Source: a virus. From it: DNA of 32,085 bases. The position numbers and the translations under genes are program-made. How positions within the stretch are numbered: position 1 is the first letter of the stretch; each line of letters starts with the position of its first letter. Positions 16,502 through 23,750 of the stretch are shown here, piece by piece. The notes beneath the pieces are model-generated. The model did no database searches and was not told the origin of the DNA. It saw only the letters and a program-made list of their open reading frames with translations. The stretch covers positions 1-32,085 of IMG/VR virus record IMGVR_UViG_3300032296_000623; one strand, given 5' to 3'.

Positions 16502-16702
16502 ATGAACGCAACTATCGTCCAAGCAATCGTGCGCCACCTGCTGACCACCGTGGGCGGCGGCTTCCTGGTGTCGTTTGGCATCACAGGCGGGATGCTTGAT
16601 GCCGTCGTGGGCGCACTGTCCACGCTGGCTGGCGTGGCCTGGTCAGTTTATGACAAGCGCGGCCAACAGCCCGCTGTACAGCAGCAGCCCGACAACACCT
16701 AA
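16502..16702 (+). CDS. Holin
   Basis: This 66-residue protein has two short hydrophobic segments (LLTTVGGGFLVSFGITGG and LDAVVGALSTLAGVAWSVYD) followed by a hydrophilic tail (KRGQQPAVQQQPDNT). The sequence resembles the Pam3 gp28-type putative holins (NATIVQAIVRHLLTTVGGG). It follows the endolysin with GAAGGAGT about 5 bases upstream of the ATG. It would form the membrane lesion that releases the endolysin. Its last 60 bases overlap, on the other strand, the 3' end of the Cys-rich membrane protein gene. Confidence 0.8.
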   Translation: MNATIVQAIVRHLLTTVGGGFLVSFGITGGMLDAVVGALSTLAGVAWSVYDKRGQQPAVQQQPDNT

Positions 16703-16855
16703 AAGCATCGCCCGGGCGGCTCGTTTCATTAGGGCCGGAAACACACTGGGCGGCAGGGGTTCAGCGGTCATGTACCGCTGACCTACTCGAGCCACAGGCG
16801 TTGCTCGTGCCGGGCAGTTGCGCCCCTGGTTGCACTTGTAGTCGCAGCAGTTCAA
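16643..16855 (-). CDS. Cys-rich N-terminus, single-membrane-span small protein (TTG start)
   Basis: This 70-residue protein has an N-terminal cysteine cluster (C3, C4, C8, C14 in NCCDYKCNQGRNCPAR) and one C-terminal membrane span at about 49-69 (AMLLGVVGLLLYSGLLAALV). The CNQGRxC motif is familiar from small phage and proteobacterial membrane proteins of unknown function. The start is a TTG, but GAGGAGG lies 7 bases upstream on the minus strand, which strongly supports it. It is the last gene of the leftward operon and overlaps the holin gene tail to tail by 60 bases. A short inverted repeat at 16761-16781 (TCAGCGG / CCGCTGA) lies within it. Confidence 0.75.
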   Translation of the reverse strand: MNCCDYKCNQGRNCPARATPVARVGQRYMTAEPLPPSVFPALMKRAARAMLLGVVGLLLYSGLLAALVIN

Positions 16856-16877
16856 AACGGCGCCTCCTCAACATTGG

Positions 16878-17069
16878 TCAAGTCCGGCTTGGATTGCCGG
16901 GGGACGGTGTTTTGGTAGATTTTGCCGTTTCCTTCGTAGAATTTAAAGGGCCAATTTTCACGACGCTTTCTTGGGTAACGAACCTGTGTAGGTTTGCACA
17001 CTCCCGGCGTCTCTTGGCACCCCGCGTCTCCTTGACCACTGTCCATGTTCCGCAGACTGGGCATTTCAT
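16878..17069 (-). CDS. Small zinc-ribbon protein
   Basis: This 63-residue protein begins MKCPVCGTWTVVKETRGAKR and continues RRECANLHRF. C3, C6, C24 and H28 can bind one zinc ion, similar to the N-terminal zinc ribbon of NrdR-type proteins (CPxCG...RRREC..C/H.RF). The remaining C-terminus is Lys/Ser/Thr-rich and probably disordered. It may bind nucleic acid or another phage protein. The start is chosen for GGAGGTGA immediately upstream (17071-17078 on the plus strand) and for the ATGA overlap with the preceding gene. Such short zinc ribbons are frequent in phage early operons. Confidence 0.75.
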   Translation of the reverse strand: MKCPVCGTWTVVKETRGAKRRRECANLHRFVTQESVVKIGPLNSTKETAKSTKTPSPGNPSRT

Positions 17070-17272
17070 TTCACCTCCGTCGCGCTGTGCAGATAGCTTG
17101 TCAAGCGCTTGATCTTGACCTCGTAGTAGTTGCACATCGAAGTCGCATATTCCCGCGCCGACTGCGTCTCAAGTAGCCTGCGCTTGGAGTCTTCCAACTC
17201 CCTGAGTGCCAGCGCCTCAGCACTGGGCACCTTGTACAGCGACTTCACAAACTCAACAGTGTCTTTCAGCAT
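17066..17272 (-). CDS. Hypothetical coiled-coil early protein
   Basis: This 68-residue protein (MLKDTVEFVKSLYKVPSAEA...) is mostly helical and charged, with a likely coiled coil over ALALRELEDSKRRLLETQSA. It has no recognised domain. The start at 17272 is chosen because it carries the shared initiation leader GGAGTAACTGTAATG (17270-17284); an upstream in-frame start would lie before that leader. It ends in an ATGA overlap with the zinc-ribbon gene. Confidence 0.7.
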   Translation of the reverse strand: MLKDTVEFVKSLYKVPSAEALALRELEDSKRRLLETQSAREYATSMCNYYEVKIKRLTSYLHSATEVK

Positions 17273-17284
17273 TACAGTTACTCC
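17270..17284 (-). promoter_or_regulatory. Shared translation-initiation leader, copy 1
   Basis: GGAGTAACTGTAATG on the minus strand. The same 15 bases precede genes starting at 22247 and 29754; a one- or two-base variant precedes the DNA polymerase (21545), and a near copy precedes the gene starting at 24157. Confidence 0.75.
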
Positions 17285-17314
17285 TTTGGTTGGTGTGACA
17301 CATCGTACCACGGG

Positions 17315-18721
17315 TCATGCACCCTTTGTCAAGCGATATTGTTTGACGGCGTTGCGAAGCCCTGCTTGCGTTGTGGCCTTTTCGTCAAGGGCCAGTGCCT
17401 GCGCTTGATCCAGCGTGTCCTGCATCAGGATGCGGTGGCAGATGACAGGCGCTCCTTGGCCTTGCCTGCGCACCCGGGCGTTGAACTGCTCGTACAAGTC
17501 TAGGCTCCAGTTGAGGCCGTACCAGACGAGGATGTGGCCGTTCTTCTGAAGGCCGTCAATCCCGTGACCCATCGATGCCGGGTGGCCGATCATCAGTTGA
17601 CAGTCGCCGTTCTTCCACCGATACATCGCGTTGTTCAATGCCGCCTCGCTTTTGCACTCGGTCAAGTTGATCGGGTCCAGCGCCTCAAACCGCTCCATGA
17701 TCCGCTGGGCGTCTGACCTGTAGGCGTAGGCGCACAGGATCGGGCTACCCTGAGCCTCGTCAATGATCTCTTCGAGCGCCTCGAGTTTCAGGTCATGCAC
17801 CGGCTCCCACAGCGGCATCCCGGCAATCGGGTACACGGCGCCATTGGCGAACTGGAGGCACTTGTTGGTCAGCGCCGCCTGGTTGAACACCTCAACCTCT
17901 TTGCCGCTGTCGAGTTGCAGAAAGAACTCCCGCTCCATCTTGTCGTACTTGGCCCGCAGATCGTCGGGCATCTCAATCTCAATGTTGTTGACCATGAGAT
18001 CGGGCAGCGGGTTGTAGTCCTCCGCTGACATCTCGAGGGTAATGTCTCCGATGAGCTTTTTGATCGTGTCCTCGGTGTCGTCGTAAGGCACTTCTTTGTA
18101 CGGCCCCACCTTGCGGTAAAACCGGGTGCGAAACGCCGTCTTGCTGGTGCCCAGGCGCTCACCCTTGTCCACCACGAGGAACTGGCCGTGGAGGTCTTTG
18201 TAACCGTTGGACGCCGGGGTGCCGGTGAGGCCCGTGCTCCAGTCGAACTGATCAGCGATCTTGCGAAACGCCTTGACCCGGTTGGTGCTCGAGTTCTTCA
18301 TCTTGCTGATCTCGTCCCAGACAATACCGTTGAACGGCATAGGACGATTCTTCTTGACGAAGTAGGTCTGGAGCGTCTCGGCGAGCCAGCCGAGGTTCTC
18401 GTAGTTGATCAGGTACACGTCAGCAGGCCGCAGCAGCGCCCGGGTGCGCTGATCCTTGGTGCCGGTGACCATGCTGAACTTGAGGTGCTTGGTGTGCTCC
18501 CACTTCACCGCCTCCTGCCGCCAGACCAGCCGGATGACGCGGATCGGGGCCACGATGATCACACCCCGCAGGAAGCCCGTGCGCAGCAGGTGCGCCATAG
18601 TGGTGAGCGTAATGACCGTCTTGCCCAGGCCCATGTCCAGCCACAGCATCGAGGCCGGGTGGGTGCATTGGAAGTTGACGGCCTTTTGCTGGTAGCCGTG
18701 GAGCAGGTCAGGGGTTAGCAT
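17315..18721 (-). CDS. SNF2-type superfamily 2 DNA helicase/translocase
   Basis: This 468-residue ATPase contains the SF2/SNF2 motifs in order: motif I LDMGLGKT (28-35), Ia region IIVAPIRVIRLVWRQE (55-70), motif II WDEISK (135-140), motif III STGLTGTPAS (162-171), motif V GHGIDG (385-390) and motif VI EQFNARVRRQGQ (411-422). Phage proteins of this type are typically encoded with a VRR-NUC nuclease, a DUF2800 nuclease, an SSB and a DNA polymerase, as here, and probably act in replication fork remodelling or recombination. It is somewhat short for the family and has no extra nuclease domain. It overlaps the end of the upstream zinc-binding gene by 14 bases. Confidence 0.92.
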   Translation of the reverse strand: MLTPDLLHGYQQKAVNFQCTHPASMLWLDMGLGKTVITLTTMAHLLRTGFLRGVIIVAPIRVIRLVWRQEAVKWEHTKHLKFSMVTGTKDQRTRALLRPADVYLINYENLGWLAETLQTYFVKKNRPMPFNGIVWDEISKMKNSSTNRVKAFRKIADQFDWSTGLTGTPASNGYKDLHGQFLVVDKGERLGTSKTAFRTRFYRKVGPYKEVPYDDTEDTIKKLIGDITLEMSAEDYNPLPDLMVNNIEIEMPDDLRAKYDKMEREFFLQLDSGKEVEVFNQAALTNKCLQFANGAVYPIAGMPLWEPVHDLKLEALEEIIDEAQGSPILCAYAYRSDAQRIMERFEALDPINLTECKSEAALNNAMYRWKNGDCQLMIGHPASMGHGIDGLQKNGHILVWYGLNWSLDLYEQFNARVRRQGQGAPVICHRILMQDTLDQAQALALDEKATTQAGLRNAVKQYRLTKGA

Positions 18722-18956
18722 TTTTAATCACCGGACGTTCTTGCCCCGGTGTCCATTCAATGTAGCCGCCTTCATCACGCGCAGCTTCTTGCATGGCGTC
18801 GAAGCATTCCGGGTGCATCTTTACCGTACCCGCTTCACCCCAATCAAAAAAGCGGTATCTCTTGTATTGCTCACGAGGCTCGATGAATTGCCAACACCAA
18901 GTGCAACGATGTCGTCTGTGGGCCGTGTGAGTTGTTGGTTCTGTGGCGCTGCTCAT
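18708..18956 (-). CDS. Small zinc-finger-like protein
   Basis: This 82-residue protein has C18, C21 (RCTWCWQFI) and H48, C51 (KMHPECFDAM), a likely CCHC zinc site of a type seen in many small phage proteins. The middle (YKRYRFFDWGEAGTVK) is probably a beta hairpin between the two halves, and the C-terminus is Glu/Pro-rich. It lies between the VRR-NUC and helicase genes with short gaps or overlaps, so it is likely co-translated. Function unknown; it may be an accessory factor for the nuclease or helicase. Confidence 0.75.
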   Translation of the reverse strand: MSSATEPTTHTAHRRHRCTWCWQFIEPREQYKRYRFFDWGEAGTVKMHPECFDAMQEAARDEGGYIEWTPGQERPVIKNANP

Positions 18957-18957
18957 T

Positions 18958-19242
18958 TCACACCCCCATCAGCATGGTGTCCACCATCACCTTGCCCTCG
19001 TCCACGTTGTCAATCACAAACACCGGCACCTTGTACTGGCGCAGCCGGTGATGCTCGCGCTCCTGGGCAGGCGTAGGCTTCAATCCTTCGCGCTTGAACT
19101 CGCAGAACCACATGCGTCCGTCGGGCCGGATGAACAGGCGGTCAGGCACCGCCATCCGGTTGGGGCTGGTGAACTTGTACACCAGCACTCCGCGCTCCTT
19201 GGCGTAGTCGCAAACCTTGGCCTCAATCTGTTTTTCCAGCAT
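18958..19242 (-). CDS. VRR-NUC domain nuclease
   Basis: This 94-residue protein is a stand-alone VRR-NUC nuclease of the PD-(D/E)xK superfamily. The catalytic pattern is visible as VPDRLFI (P33, D34) followed by CEFKR (E48, K50), with an N-terminal helix bearing E3 and E7-type acids (MLEKQIEAKV) and the downstream helix QEREHHRLR. Stand-alone phage members are proposed to be structure-specific, acting for example on Holliday junctions. It sits beside the SNF2-type helicase. The last 20 bases of the preceding gene overlap its start. Confidence 0.92.
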   Translation of the reverse strand: MLEKQIEAKVCDYAKERGVLVYKFTSPNRMAVPDRLFIRPDGRMWFCEFKREGLKPTPAQEREHHRLRQYKVPVFVIDNVDEGKVMVDTMLMGV

Positions 19243-19393
19243 GCTTTACCACCAGTTCTCTGTATGCGTCGATGGCCGTGCGAAGGTCTTCGCGCAGCCC
19301 CTCAATCTCCTGATCCTGCTGCTTGATCCGCTCGTTGCACTCATGGGCAAACTGAGCCAGCGTTGCGTGATCCCAGGTTTCAAACCGAGTCAT
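19223..19393 (-). CDS. Short coiled-coil protein (56 residues)
   Basis: This short gene reads MTRFETWDHATLAQFAHECN and continues ERIKQQDQEIEGLREDLRTA, ending KHAGKTD. It is a probable helical, coiled-coil protein. The ATG overlaps the upstream stop as ATGA and the 3' end overlaps the VRR-NUC start by 20 bases, filling what would otherwise be a 150-base gap in a packed operon. I do not recognise the family. Confidence 0.7.
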   Translation of the reverse strand: MTRFETWDHATLAQFAHECNERIKQQDQEIEGLREDLRTAIDAYRELVVKHAGKTD

Positions 19394-19713
19394 TCCCATC
19401 TCTTTGTCTCAAAGTTGTATCGCCGGTTACGGATGTGCGCGACCATCTCCTCATCGGTCATGCGCTGCGTGACCGGCGGCACATACGGATCAGCCGGGTA
19501 CACAAACGGCTCAGCGCGGCTGTTCCACTCGTCAGCGATCTGCTTGGCATGTACCTCATCGGTCACCACAGCGCCAGGCTTTTCGGCAAACGTCAAGCAG
19601 TTGACGCCGCTCTTGTTCATCACGCCCCACCACGTCGGGCCAACCTGTTCTGCGCGGTACGGGCCGACGGCAAAGTATTTTGCGGGTAATGCGGTCATGC
19701 GAGTCCCAGACAT
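19390..19713 (-). CDS. Hypothetical early protein
   Basis: This 107-residue protein (MSGTRMTALPAKYFAVGPYR...) appears to be a small alpha/beta domain with a GPTWWGVMNKSG hairpin and a helix TDEVHAKQIADEWNSRAEPF, ending in a charged tail (TDEEMVAHIRNRRYNFETKR). The N-terminal half resembles small phage proteins of the type YRVEQVGP.WWGV, whose function is unknown. The start at 19713 has GGAGA 5 bases upstream; the alternative ATG at 19698 makes an ATGA overlap with the polymerase stop and would remove 5 residues. Both are possible. Confidence 0.7.
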   Translation of the reverse strand: MSGTRMTALPAKYFAVGPYRAEQVGPTWWGVMNKSGVNCLTFAEKPGAVVTDEVHAKQIADEWNSRAEPFVYPADPYVPPVTQRMTDEEMVAHIRNRRYNFETKRWE

Positions 19714-21545
19714 AGCTTCTCCACTTCTTGAACGTAATAGTCGAAGTCAACCGGCAGCCTGCCAGCATCCTTGATGTCGTTGCAAGGCTGGACACCCCAG
19801 CCGCTTTCGACGCCAATCTTGCGCCACTCGGCCTTACCCTTGAGGGGCGGCATCCACTTGAACAGTCGGCCACCTCCTACAGCGATGTAGTACCGCGTGA
19901 TGTTCTGCAACTGCGTAGTCACACCGTCGTGCTCCAGGCCGAGGTGGCTGCTCCTAGGCACCTTAGTGCGCAGCATGAAGTCCATGATGTCGGGCCACTG
20001 CTCCACGGTCTGCCGAATCGGGGCGCCCTCGACCAGCACCTTCTCGGCCACCTTGGGGATCACCAGGCCGCCCGCGTTCTGGTGCCACAGGGCGTTCCAC
20101 TCATAGGCGCCCTTGCGCTTGGTGCCGCCGTTGTCGTAGACCGCGATGTAGTTGTTCACGTCGCGGATGAACATGCGCCGGTAGATCGCCTCCTCGAGGT
20201 TCAACCCGGTGCGCGTCTGCCAGGCGGCGCGAGCCAGATCGACCAGCCACTTGCTTTGCCGCGGCACCCGCACGGTCAGGCCGTCGGTGTTCACCTGGAT
20301 CAGGCGCAGCCCGGGGATCGTCATCAGCCCCTCGGCCAGCAGGCACAGCAGCAGTTGCCCGTTGAGCGTGATGCTCATGGTGAACAGCGGGTCATAGAAC
20401 ACGCTGAACTGGTTGTTGCTGTCGCCGTACACCCCGTTGAGCGCGAGCTTGAGCATGGCCGACTCAGCGGACTTCTTGGGGTACTGCTTGCGCTGTTCGA
20501 ACAGGTGCTTGTAGATCGTGACGAACGTCTTGCCCAGGTGCGCCGGGTAGAACCCGTTGGTGATTGCCAGGTTCGGGTAGTACGAGGTGACATCGAGGTC
20601 TACGATGATGTGCTCATCGTCGGACTCGACAACCTCCGACTCGATGGAGCCGTGGATGCCCCCGAGGCCGAAGACAAAGGTAAAGCCTCCGACCACCGCG
20701 GTCAGGTCCGTGAACACCCCTTTGGTCTCGGTGATCGACTGGGCCTTGAGCCAGCCTAGCACCCGGGTGAACTCGGGCTGCTGGAACTCGATCCAAGGCA
20801 GGATGGCCTCGCGCAGGTGGATCACCGGGCGCCGGGTCTGCCGAGGCGTGCGGCCCTTGTCGCTGTAGTCGTAGCAGGCGACCCCGGCCTCCTCGAGCTT
20901 CATCACGAAGTAGTCCTTGCCGATCTTCGTGTCGTTGTGGTTGATGAAGTCGCGGTTGTACTTGTGCGTGAGTTCCTCGCGGAACTTGAGCATGTCGAAC
21001 GTGTGCTTGTAGAACGCCTTGGTCTGCGCCACGTCGTGTCGGTTGTACTTCTTGAGCACCGGCACCTGATCCTGCGTCAGCGTGGTGCCCACCTTGAACG
21101 GCAGGTCTTCGATGTTGTCGCTACGCATGTTGAACTCCAATACCTTCAGACTCGTGGCGCGTGCCTTGTTGTCGAAGTGGTGAATCTTGTACAGGTCGAT
21201 CTGCGGCACAAAGCGGTCAGACGGGTTGACCTGGTGCGCCCACTTGCCGTCATCCTCGTCCTGCGAGTTGATGATGGCCTGGGCCTTCTGATACAGGGTG
21301 TTGGCATCGCTGTGCCCCATGCGGATCAGCGTATGCAAGACGGGGTAGTCGAACCCCAGGTTATTGAACCCGACCATCCGGGCATTCGTATCCTTGAGAT
21401 ACTGGAAAAATGCGACGATCTCGCGGGAGTCGTTGCGCCAGTCGCTGATTTCAAAAGACCAGCATAGCGGCGCTTCTGCATGCTCCACCGCCAGCGTGAA
21501 GACGTTGGGGTAGGTTTCGATGTCGTACACATAGTCGTTACTCAT
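19695..21545 (-). CDS. Family B-type replicative DNA polymerase with 3'-5' exonuclease
   Basis: This 616-residue enzyme copies the phage genome. Exonuclease motifs are intact: ExoI VYDIETYP (D8, E10), ExoII VGFNNLGFDYP (D66), ExoIII YNRHD (D171). Polymerase motif A is DVTSYYPNL (D318, family pattern DxxSLYPS), motif B KLALNGVYGD (K366, N370, Y373, G374) and motif C QVNTDGLTV (D421). In motif C the first Asp of the usual DTD is Asn, which I have seen in other phage enzymes with NTDG; the second Asp is kept. The chain is shorter than cellular family B polymerases and lacks an obvious terminal-protein region TPR1. Its start carries a variant of the shared leader. Confidence 0.92.
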   Translation of the reverse strand: MSNDYVYDIETYPNVFTLAVEHAEAPLCWSFEISDWRNDSREIVAFFQYLKDTNARMVGFNNLGFDYPVLHTLIRMGHSDANTLYQKAQAIINSQDEDDGKWAHQVNPSDRFVPQIDLYKIHHFDNKARATSLKVLEFNMRSDNIEDLPFKVGTTLTQDQVPVLKKYNRHDVAQTKAFYKHTFDMLKFREELTHKYNRDFINHNDTKIGKDYFVMKLEEAGVACYDYSDKGRTPRQTRRPVIHLREAILPWIEFQQPEFTRVLGWLKAQSITETKGVFTDLTAVVGGFTFVFGLGGIHGSIESEVVESDDEHIIVDLDVTSYYPNLAITNGFYPAHLGKTFVTIYKHLFEQRKQYPKKSAESAMLKLALNGVYGDSNNQFSVFYDPLFTMSITLNGQLLLCLLAEGLMTIPGLRLIQVNTDGLTVRVPRQSKWLVDLARAAWQTRTGLNLEEAIYRRMFIRDVNNYIAVYDNGGTKRKGAYEWNALWHQNAGGLVIPKVAEKVLVEGAPIRQTVEQWPDIMDFMLRTKVPRSSHLGLEHDGVTTQLQNITRYYIAVGGGRLFKWMPPLKGKAEWRKIGVESGWGVQPCNDIKDAGRLPVDFDYYVQEVEKLCLGLA

Positions 21546-21557
21546 TACTGTTACTCG
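21543..21557 (-). promoter_or_regulatory. Shared translation-initiation leader, variant before DNA polymerase
   Basis: CGAGTAACAGTAATG on the minus strand, differing from the common GGAGTAACTGTAATG at two bases (one in the Shine-Dalgarno part, one T to A). The weaker GAG may give a lower polymerase yield than for the SSB, inferred only. Confidence 0.65.
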
Positions 21558-21561
21558 AGAG

Positions 21562-21579
21562 CGGGGGCCGAAGCCCCCG
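21562..21579 (-). terminator. UUCG stem-loop between SSB and DNA polymerase genes
   Basis: On the minus strand a 7-bp stem CGGGGGC / GCCCCCG closes a TTCG tetraloop, in the 39-base gap between the SSB stop and the polymerase start. No T-tract follows, so it probably marks an RNA processing or stability point, or reduces read-through, so that SSB mRNA exceeds polymerase mRNA. Confidence 0.65.
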
Positions 21580-21584
21580 GGTCA

Positions 21585-22247
21585 TTACTGGCTCATCATG
21601 AAGGGCGGCAGAGGCATCGCAGGCGCAGGCGCAGCGGTGGCGCCAAACATGCCAGCGGGAGCCTGAGCCACGGCGCCGAACAGGTTCGACGCATCGACCG
21701 CACCCTCACCAAACGGCTTGTCGTCACCGGCAAACTGAACAGCGATCAGGTCGCAGCGGATGCCGCGGCCATGCTTGTTGTCTTGCAACCAGGGCTTGAT
21801 GGCTGCGTTGACCCGGCAGCCGCCGTACATCTTGCGAGCAAGCTGCTGGTAAGCCATGGTGTTGGTCGGATCGATGGGCTGGCCGTCAGCCTGGATCATC
21901 TGGGGCTGGCTGTCGCGGCCTGCGGTGATGAACACATGACCGGCGTAGCCGTCGTAGGGCTGGAAAGTCTTCTTGTTGACCTTCTCCTCGCCACGACCGT
22001 AGCAGCGGGTCTTGCGGTCGCCTTGGATCATCTGCATGACCGTGTTGGCGTGCTCCTTCCACTTCTCCATCGCCATGGCGCCGTACTTCTGCATGAACTG
22101 CTGGAAGCCAGGGTGGTCTTGGGGCATGATGAACTCGCAGTTGTAGCTGACGCGCTCCTTGCCGGTTTGCTCGTTGATCTGACGCTGCGGCTCCGCGAGG
22201 TGCGGGAAGGACAGACGGACGTTGGACAGAAAAATGATGTCGGACAT
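21585..22247 (-). CDS. Single-stranded DNA-binding protein, Enc34/DUF2815 type
   Basis: This 220-residue protein matches the phage SSB family first known as DUF2815 (Enc34 ssDNA-binding protein). Typical landmarks are the N-terminus IIFLSNVRLSFPHLAEPQ, the YNCEFIMPQDHPGF segment, and the DGYAGHVFITAGRDSQPQMI and KMYGGCRVNAAIKPWLQDN stretches; the end is a flexible Ala/Pro/Met tail after about residue 180. It protects ssDNA during replication and recombination. It lies between the DUF2800 nuclease and the DNA polymerase, the usual order of this module, and its start has the full shared leader. Confidence 0.88.
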   Translation of the reverse strand: MSDIIFLSNVRLSFPHLAEPQRQINEQTGKERVSYNCEFIMPQDHPGFQQFMQKYGAMAMEKWKEHANTVMQMIQGDRKTRCYGRGEEKVNKKTFQPYDGYAGHVFITAGRDSQPQMIQADGQPIDPTNTMAYQQLARKMYGGCRVNAAIKPWLQDNKHGRGIRCDLIAVQFAGDDKPFGEGAVDASNLFGAVAQAPAGMFGATAAPAPAMPLPPFMMSQ

Positions 22248-22259
22248 TACAGTTACTCC
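22245..22259 (-). promoter_or_regulatory. Shared translation-initiation leader, copy before SSB
   Basis: GGAGTAACTGTAATG on the minus strand, identical over 15 bases to the copies at 17270-17284 and 29752-29766. Confidence 0.75.
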
Positions 22260-22263
22260 AGGT

Positions 22264-23562
22264 TTAAGTTAGCCACGAGGGCAGGGATTCGGCAGCAGGT
22301 GCTGCCTCGACTGCGCTGAACATCGGCGCAGCGTTTGTGATGACAGCGGGGCGGCTGTCAGACTCAGGGACAACGGTCAGCTTACCGGCCATCTTGACAA
22401 CGTACTCTTGGTCCATCGTCTTGAGTTGCCGGTCGGACAGTTGCATCTTGGTGCCGTCACGCTTTTCCCACGTCAGCTTCTCAGCCTTGGCGGGGGTGAC
22501 AAGTTTGGTCTCATAGATCGCGCCCTTGGGGATGCCCATCTTGATGAGCTTCTCGGCCATCTGCTCCTCGGGCAGCGCCCAGGCACGAGAGCCGCGGCCA
22601 TTGACCAGCTTGAGGCCGGAAATGGACTGGCCTGCCTCCATGCGGCGCAGGGCTTCCTTCTCCACCGCCTCAAGGAGTTGGCGCATCAGGGGAGCGGCTT
22701 CCATGATCTGACGAATCTGCTGATCGTCCATGGTCGCGGGGTCTTTGTCTGCGCTTTGCTGCGCGACATCGAGCGGGCTGCTTACTGCGGGCTGGAACAT
22801 GATTCCCACCTCCTTCATTACGTTACTTGCCAGCGCGGCGCAGGAGCCTTTGGCGCGGCAAAACTTACATTGACTCTCACCCGGGATGAGCGGTGCGTTG
22901 GGGTCATCGCATCGCTGCCCCTCGACCGCCACTTGCCCGATGATATCAAGGATTGCCTGAGTCGGCACCTCATGCGATGTGATCGGATGCATGCCCTTGA
23001 GCGCCAGCTTGGGCTGGACGATGGTCATGCGAATCCGTTTCCACGGGTAGTTGCCGTTGATCGGCAGCTTCAGGCCAGCCAAGCAGCCCAGAGCGTAGAG
23101 TTCGAGTTGGTGGTTACCCTCGGCCTCCACGACGCCCATGCCGTCCTTGTAGTCGATGATCTCGAGCACCTCGGTGCCGCGGATTTGGATGTCCACGGTG
23201 CCGCTCATGTCGTCACGACCGATCAGGTACTGCGGGTCAACCCGGGTCTCGGGCAGCACCTCGCACATGCCGAACTGCTCACCGATGCGCTGCTTGACGT
23301 AGTCCGTGGCTACCTTGACGCGCTTGGCGCGGTCGGCGTCAACCGTGAAGACACCATCGTCGTCGCTCATGGCCTGGCCGATCATGGACTCAGGCTCCAC
23401 GCCCTCGCTCAAGCAGTGCTCGAGAAGCGTGTGGCTGTGGGTGCCGTCGATGGCAGCCTCACTGGTGCGCTCATCGGGGAACTTGGCCTCCTCGCGCACG
23501 CTGCCCGGGCACAGCGCCCAGCGGTGGCGCTTGCTCGGGGACAGGTTGGCGTGGGTGCTCAT
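22264..23562 (-). CDS. DUF2800 protein, Cas4/AddB-like PD-(D/E)xK nuclease
   Basis: This 432-residue protein fits the DUF2800 family. The nuclease core shows GTVD (121-124), EIIDYKDG (134-141, D137 and K139) and Q152 in NHQLELYALG, the RecB-like Dx-(D/E)xK-Q order, preceded by a GTHSHTLLEH helix (40-49). Four cysteines, C18 (LCPGS) and C232, C235 and C241 (SQCKFCRAKGSCAAL), have the one-plus-three spacing of iron-sulphur clusters in Cas4 and AddB. It probably resects DNA ends for recombination together with the adjacent SSB. The C-terminal 170 residues are a helical and small beta region of unknown role. The start overlaps the previous stop (ATGA). Confidence 0.88.
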   Translation of the reverse strand: MSTHANLSPSKRHRWALCPGSVREEAKFPDERTSEAAIDGTHSHTLLEHCLSEGVEPESMIGQAMSDDDGVFTVDADRAKRVKVATDYVKQRIGEQFGMCEVLPETRVDPQYLIGRDDMSGTVDIQIRGTEVLEIIDYKDGMGVVEAEGNHQLELYALGCLAGLKLPINGNYPWKRIRMTIVQPKLALKGMHPITSHEVPTQAILDIIGQVAVEGQRCDDPNAPLIPGESQCKFCRAKGSCAALASNVMKEVGIMFQPAVSSPLDVAQQSADKDPATMDDQQIRQIMEAAPLMRQLLEAVEKEALRRMEAGQSISGLKLVNGRGSRAWALPEEQMAEKLIKMGIPKGAIYETKLVTPAKAEKLTWEKRDGTKMQLSDRQLKTMDQEYVVKMAGKLTVVPESDSRPAVITNAAPMFSAVEAAPAAESLPSWLT

Positions 23563-23750
23563 GGTCCCCTCGCTTTCAGCATTGCGTCGGCCATTCGGTA
23601 GCAGTCTTTTGCAACTTCATCTGTAGTGTCATATGGACGAACAGTAAAACCCTTCGCTTGCATCGCCTTGGCCGCAAAGTAGTCGCGCAGGGTCATACCG
23701 TCATTTTGCAAATTGTGCGCTGGCGTTGGAAACGCTGGCCCGCCAGTCAT
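23559..23750 (-). CDS. Small conserved phage protein
   Basis: This 63-residue protein contains GMTLRDYFAAKAMQA, a motif very common in short phage proteins of Proteobacteria, usually preceded by a GGPAFP segment as here. The rest is a helix with EVAKDCYRMADAMLKAR. Function unknown. Both ends overlap neighbours as ATGA. Confidence 0.78.
   Translation of the reverse strand: MTGGPAFPTPAHNLQNDGMTLRDYFAAKAMQAKGFTVRPYDTTDEVAKDCYRMADAMLKARGP

Noticed and set aside
16708-16725. GCCCGGGC palindrome as a terminator of the late operon
   Set aside because: The stem is only four base pairs, has no T-tract and lies inside the minus-strand membrane protein gene.
16852-17064. 70-codon minus-strand frame overlapping the zinc-ribbon gene
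   Set aside because: The other frame has the CxxC...CxxxH motif, a strong Shine-Dalgarno and an ATGA overlap.
19728-20759. 343-codon open frame opposite the DNA polymerase
   Set aside because: Antisense by-product of GC-rich codon use; the polymerase motifs on the other strand are decisive.
22408-23601. Long open frame (397 codons) on the plus strand opposite the DUF2800 gene
   Set aside because: It is antisense to a gene with clear nuclease motifs, consists of His/Leu/Val-rich low-sense sequence, and has no domain or ribosome site.
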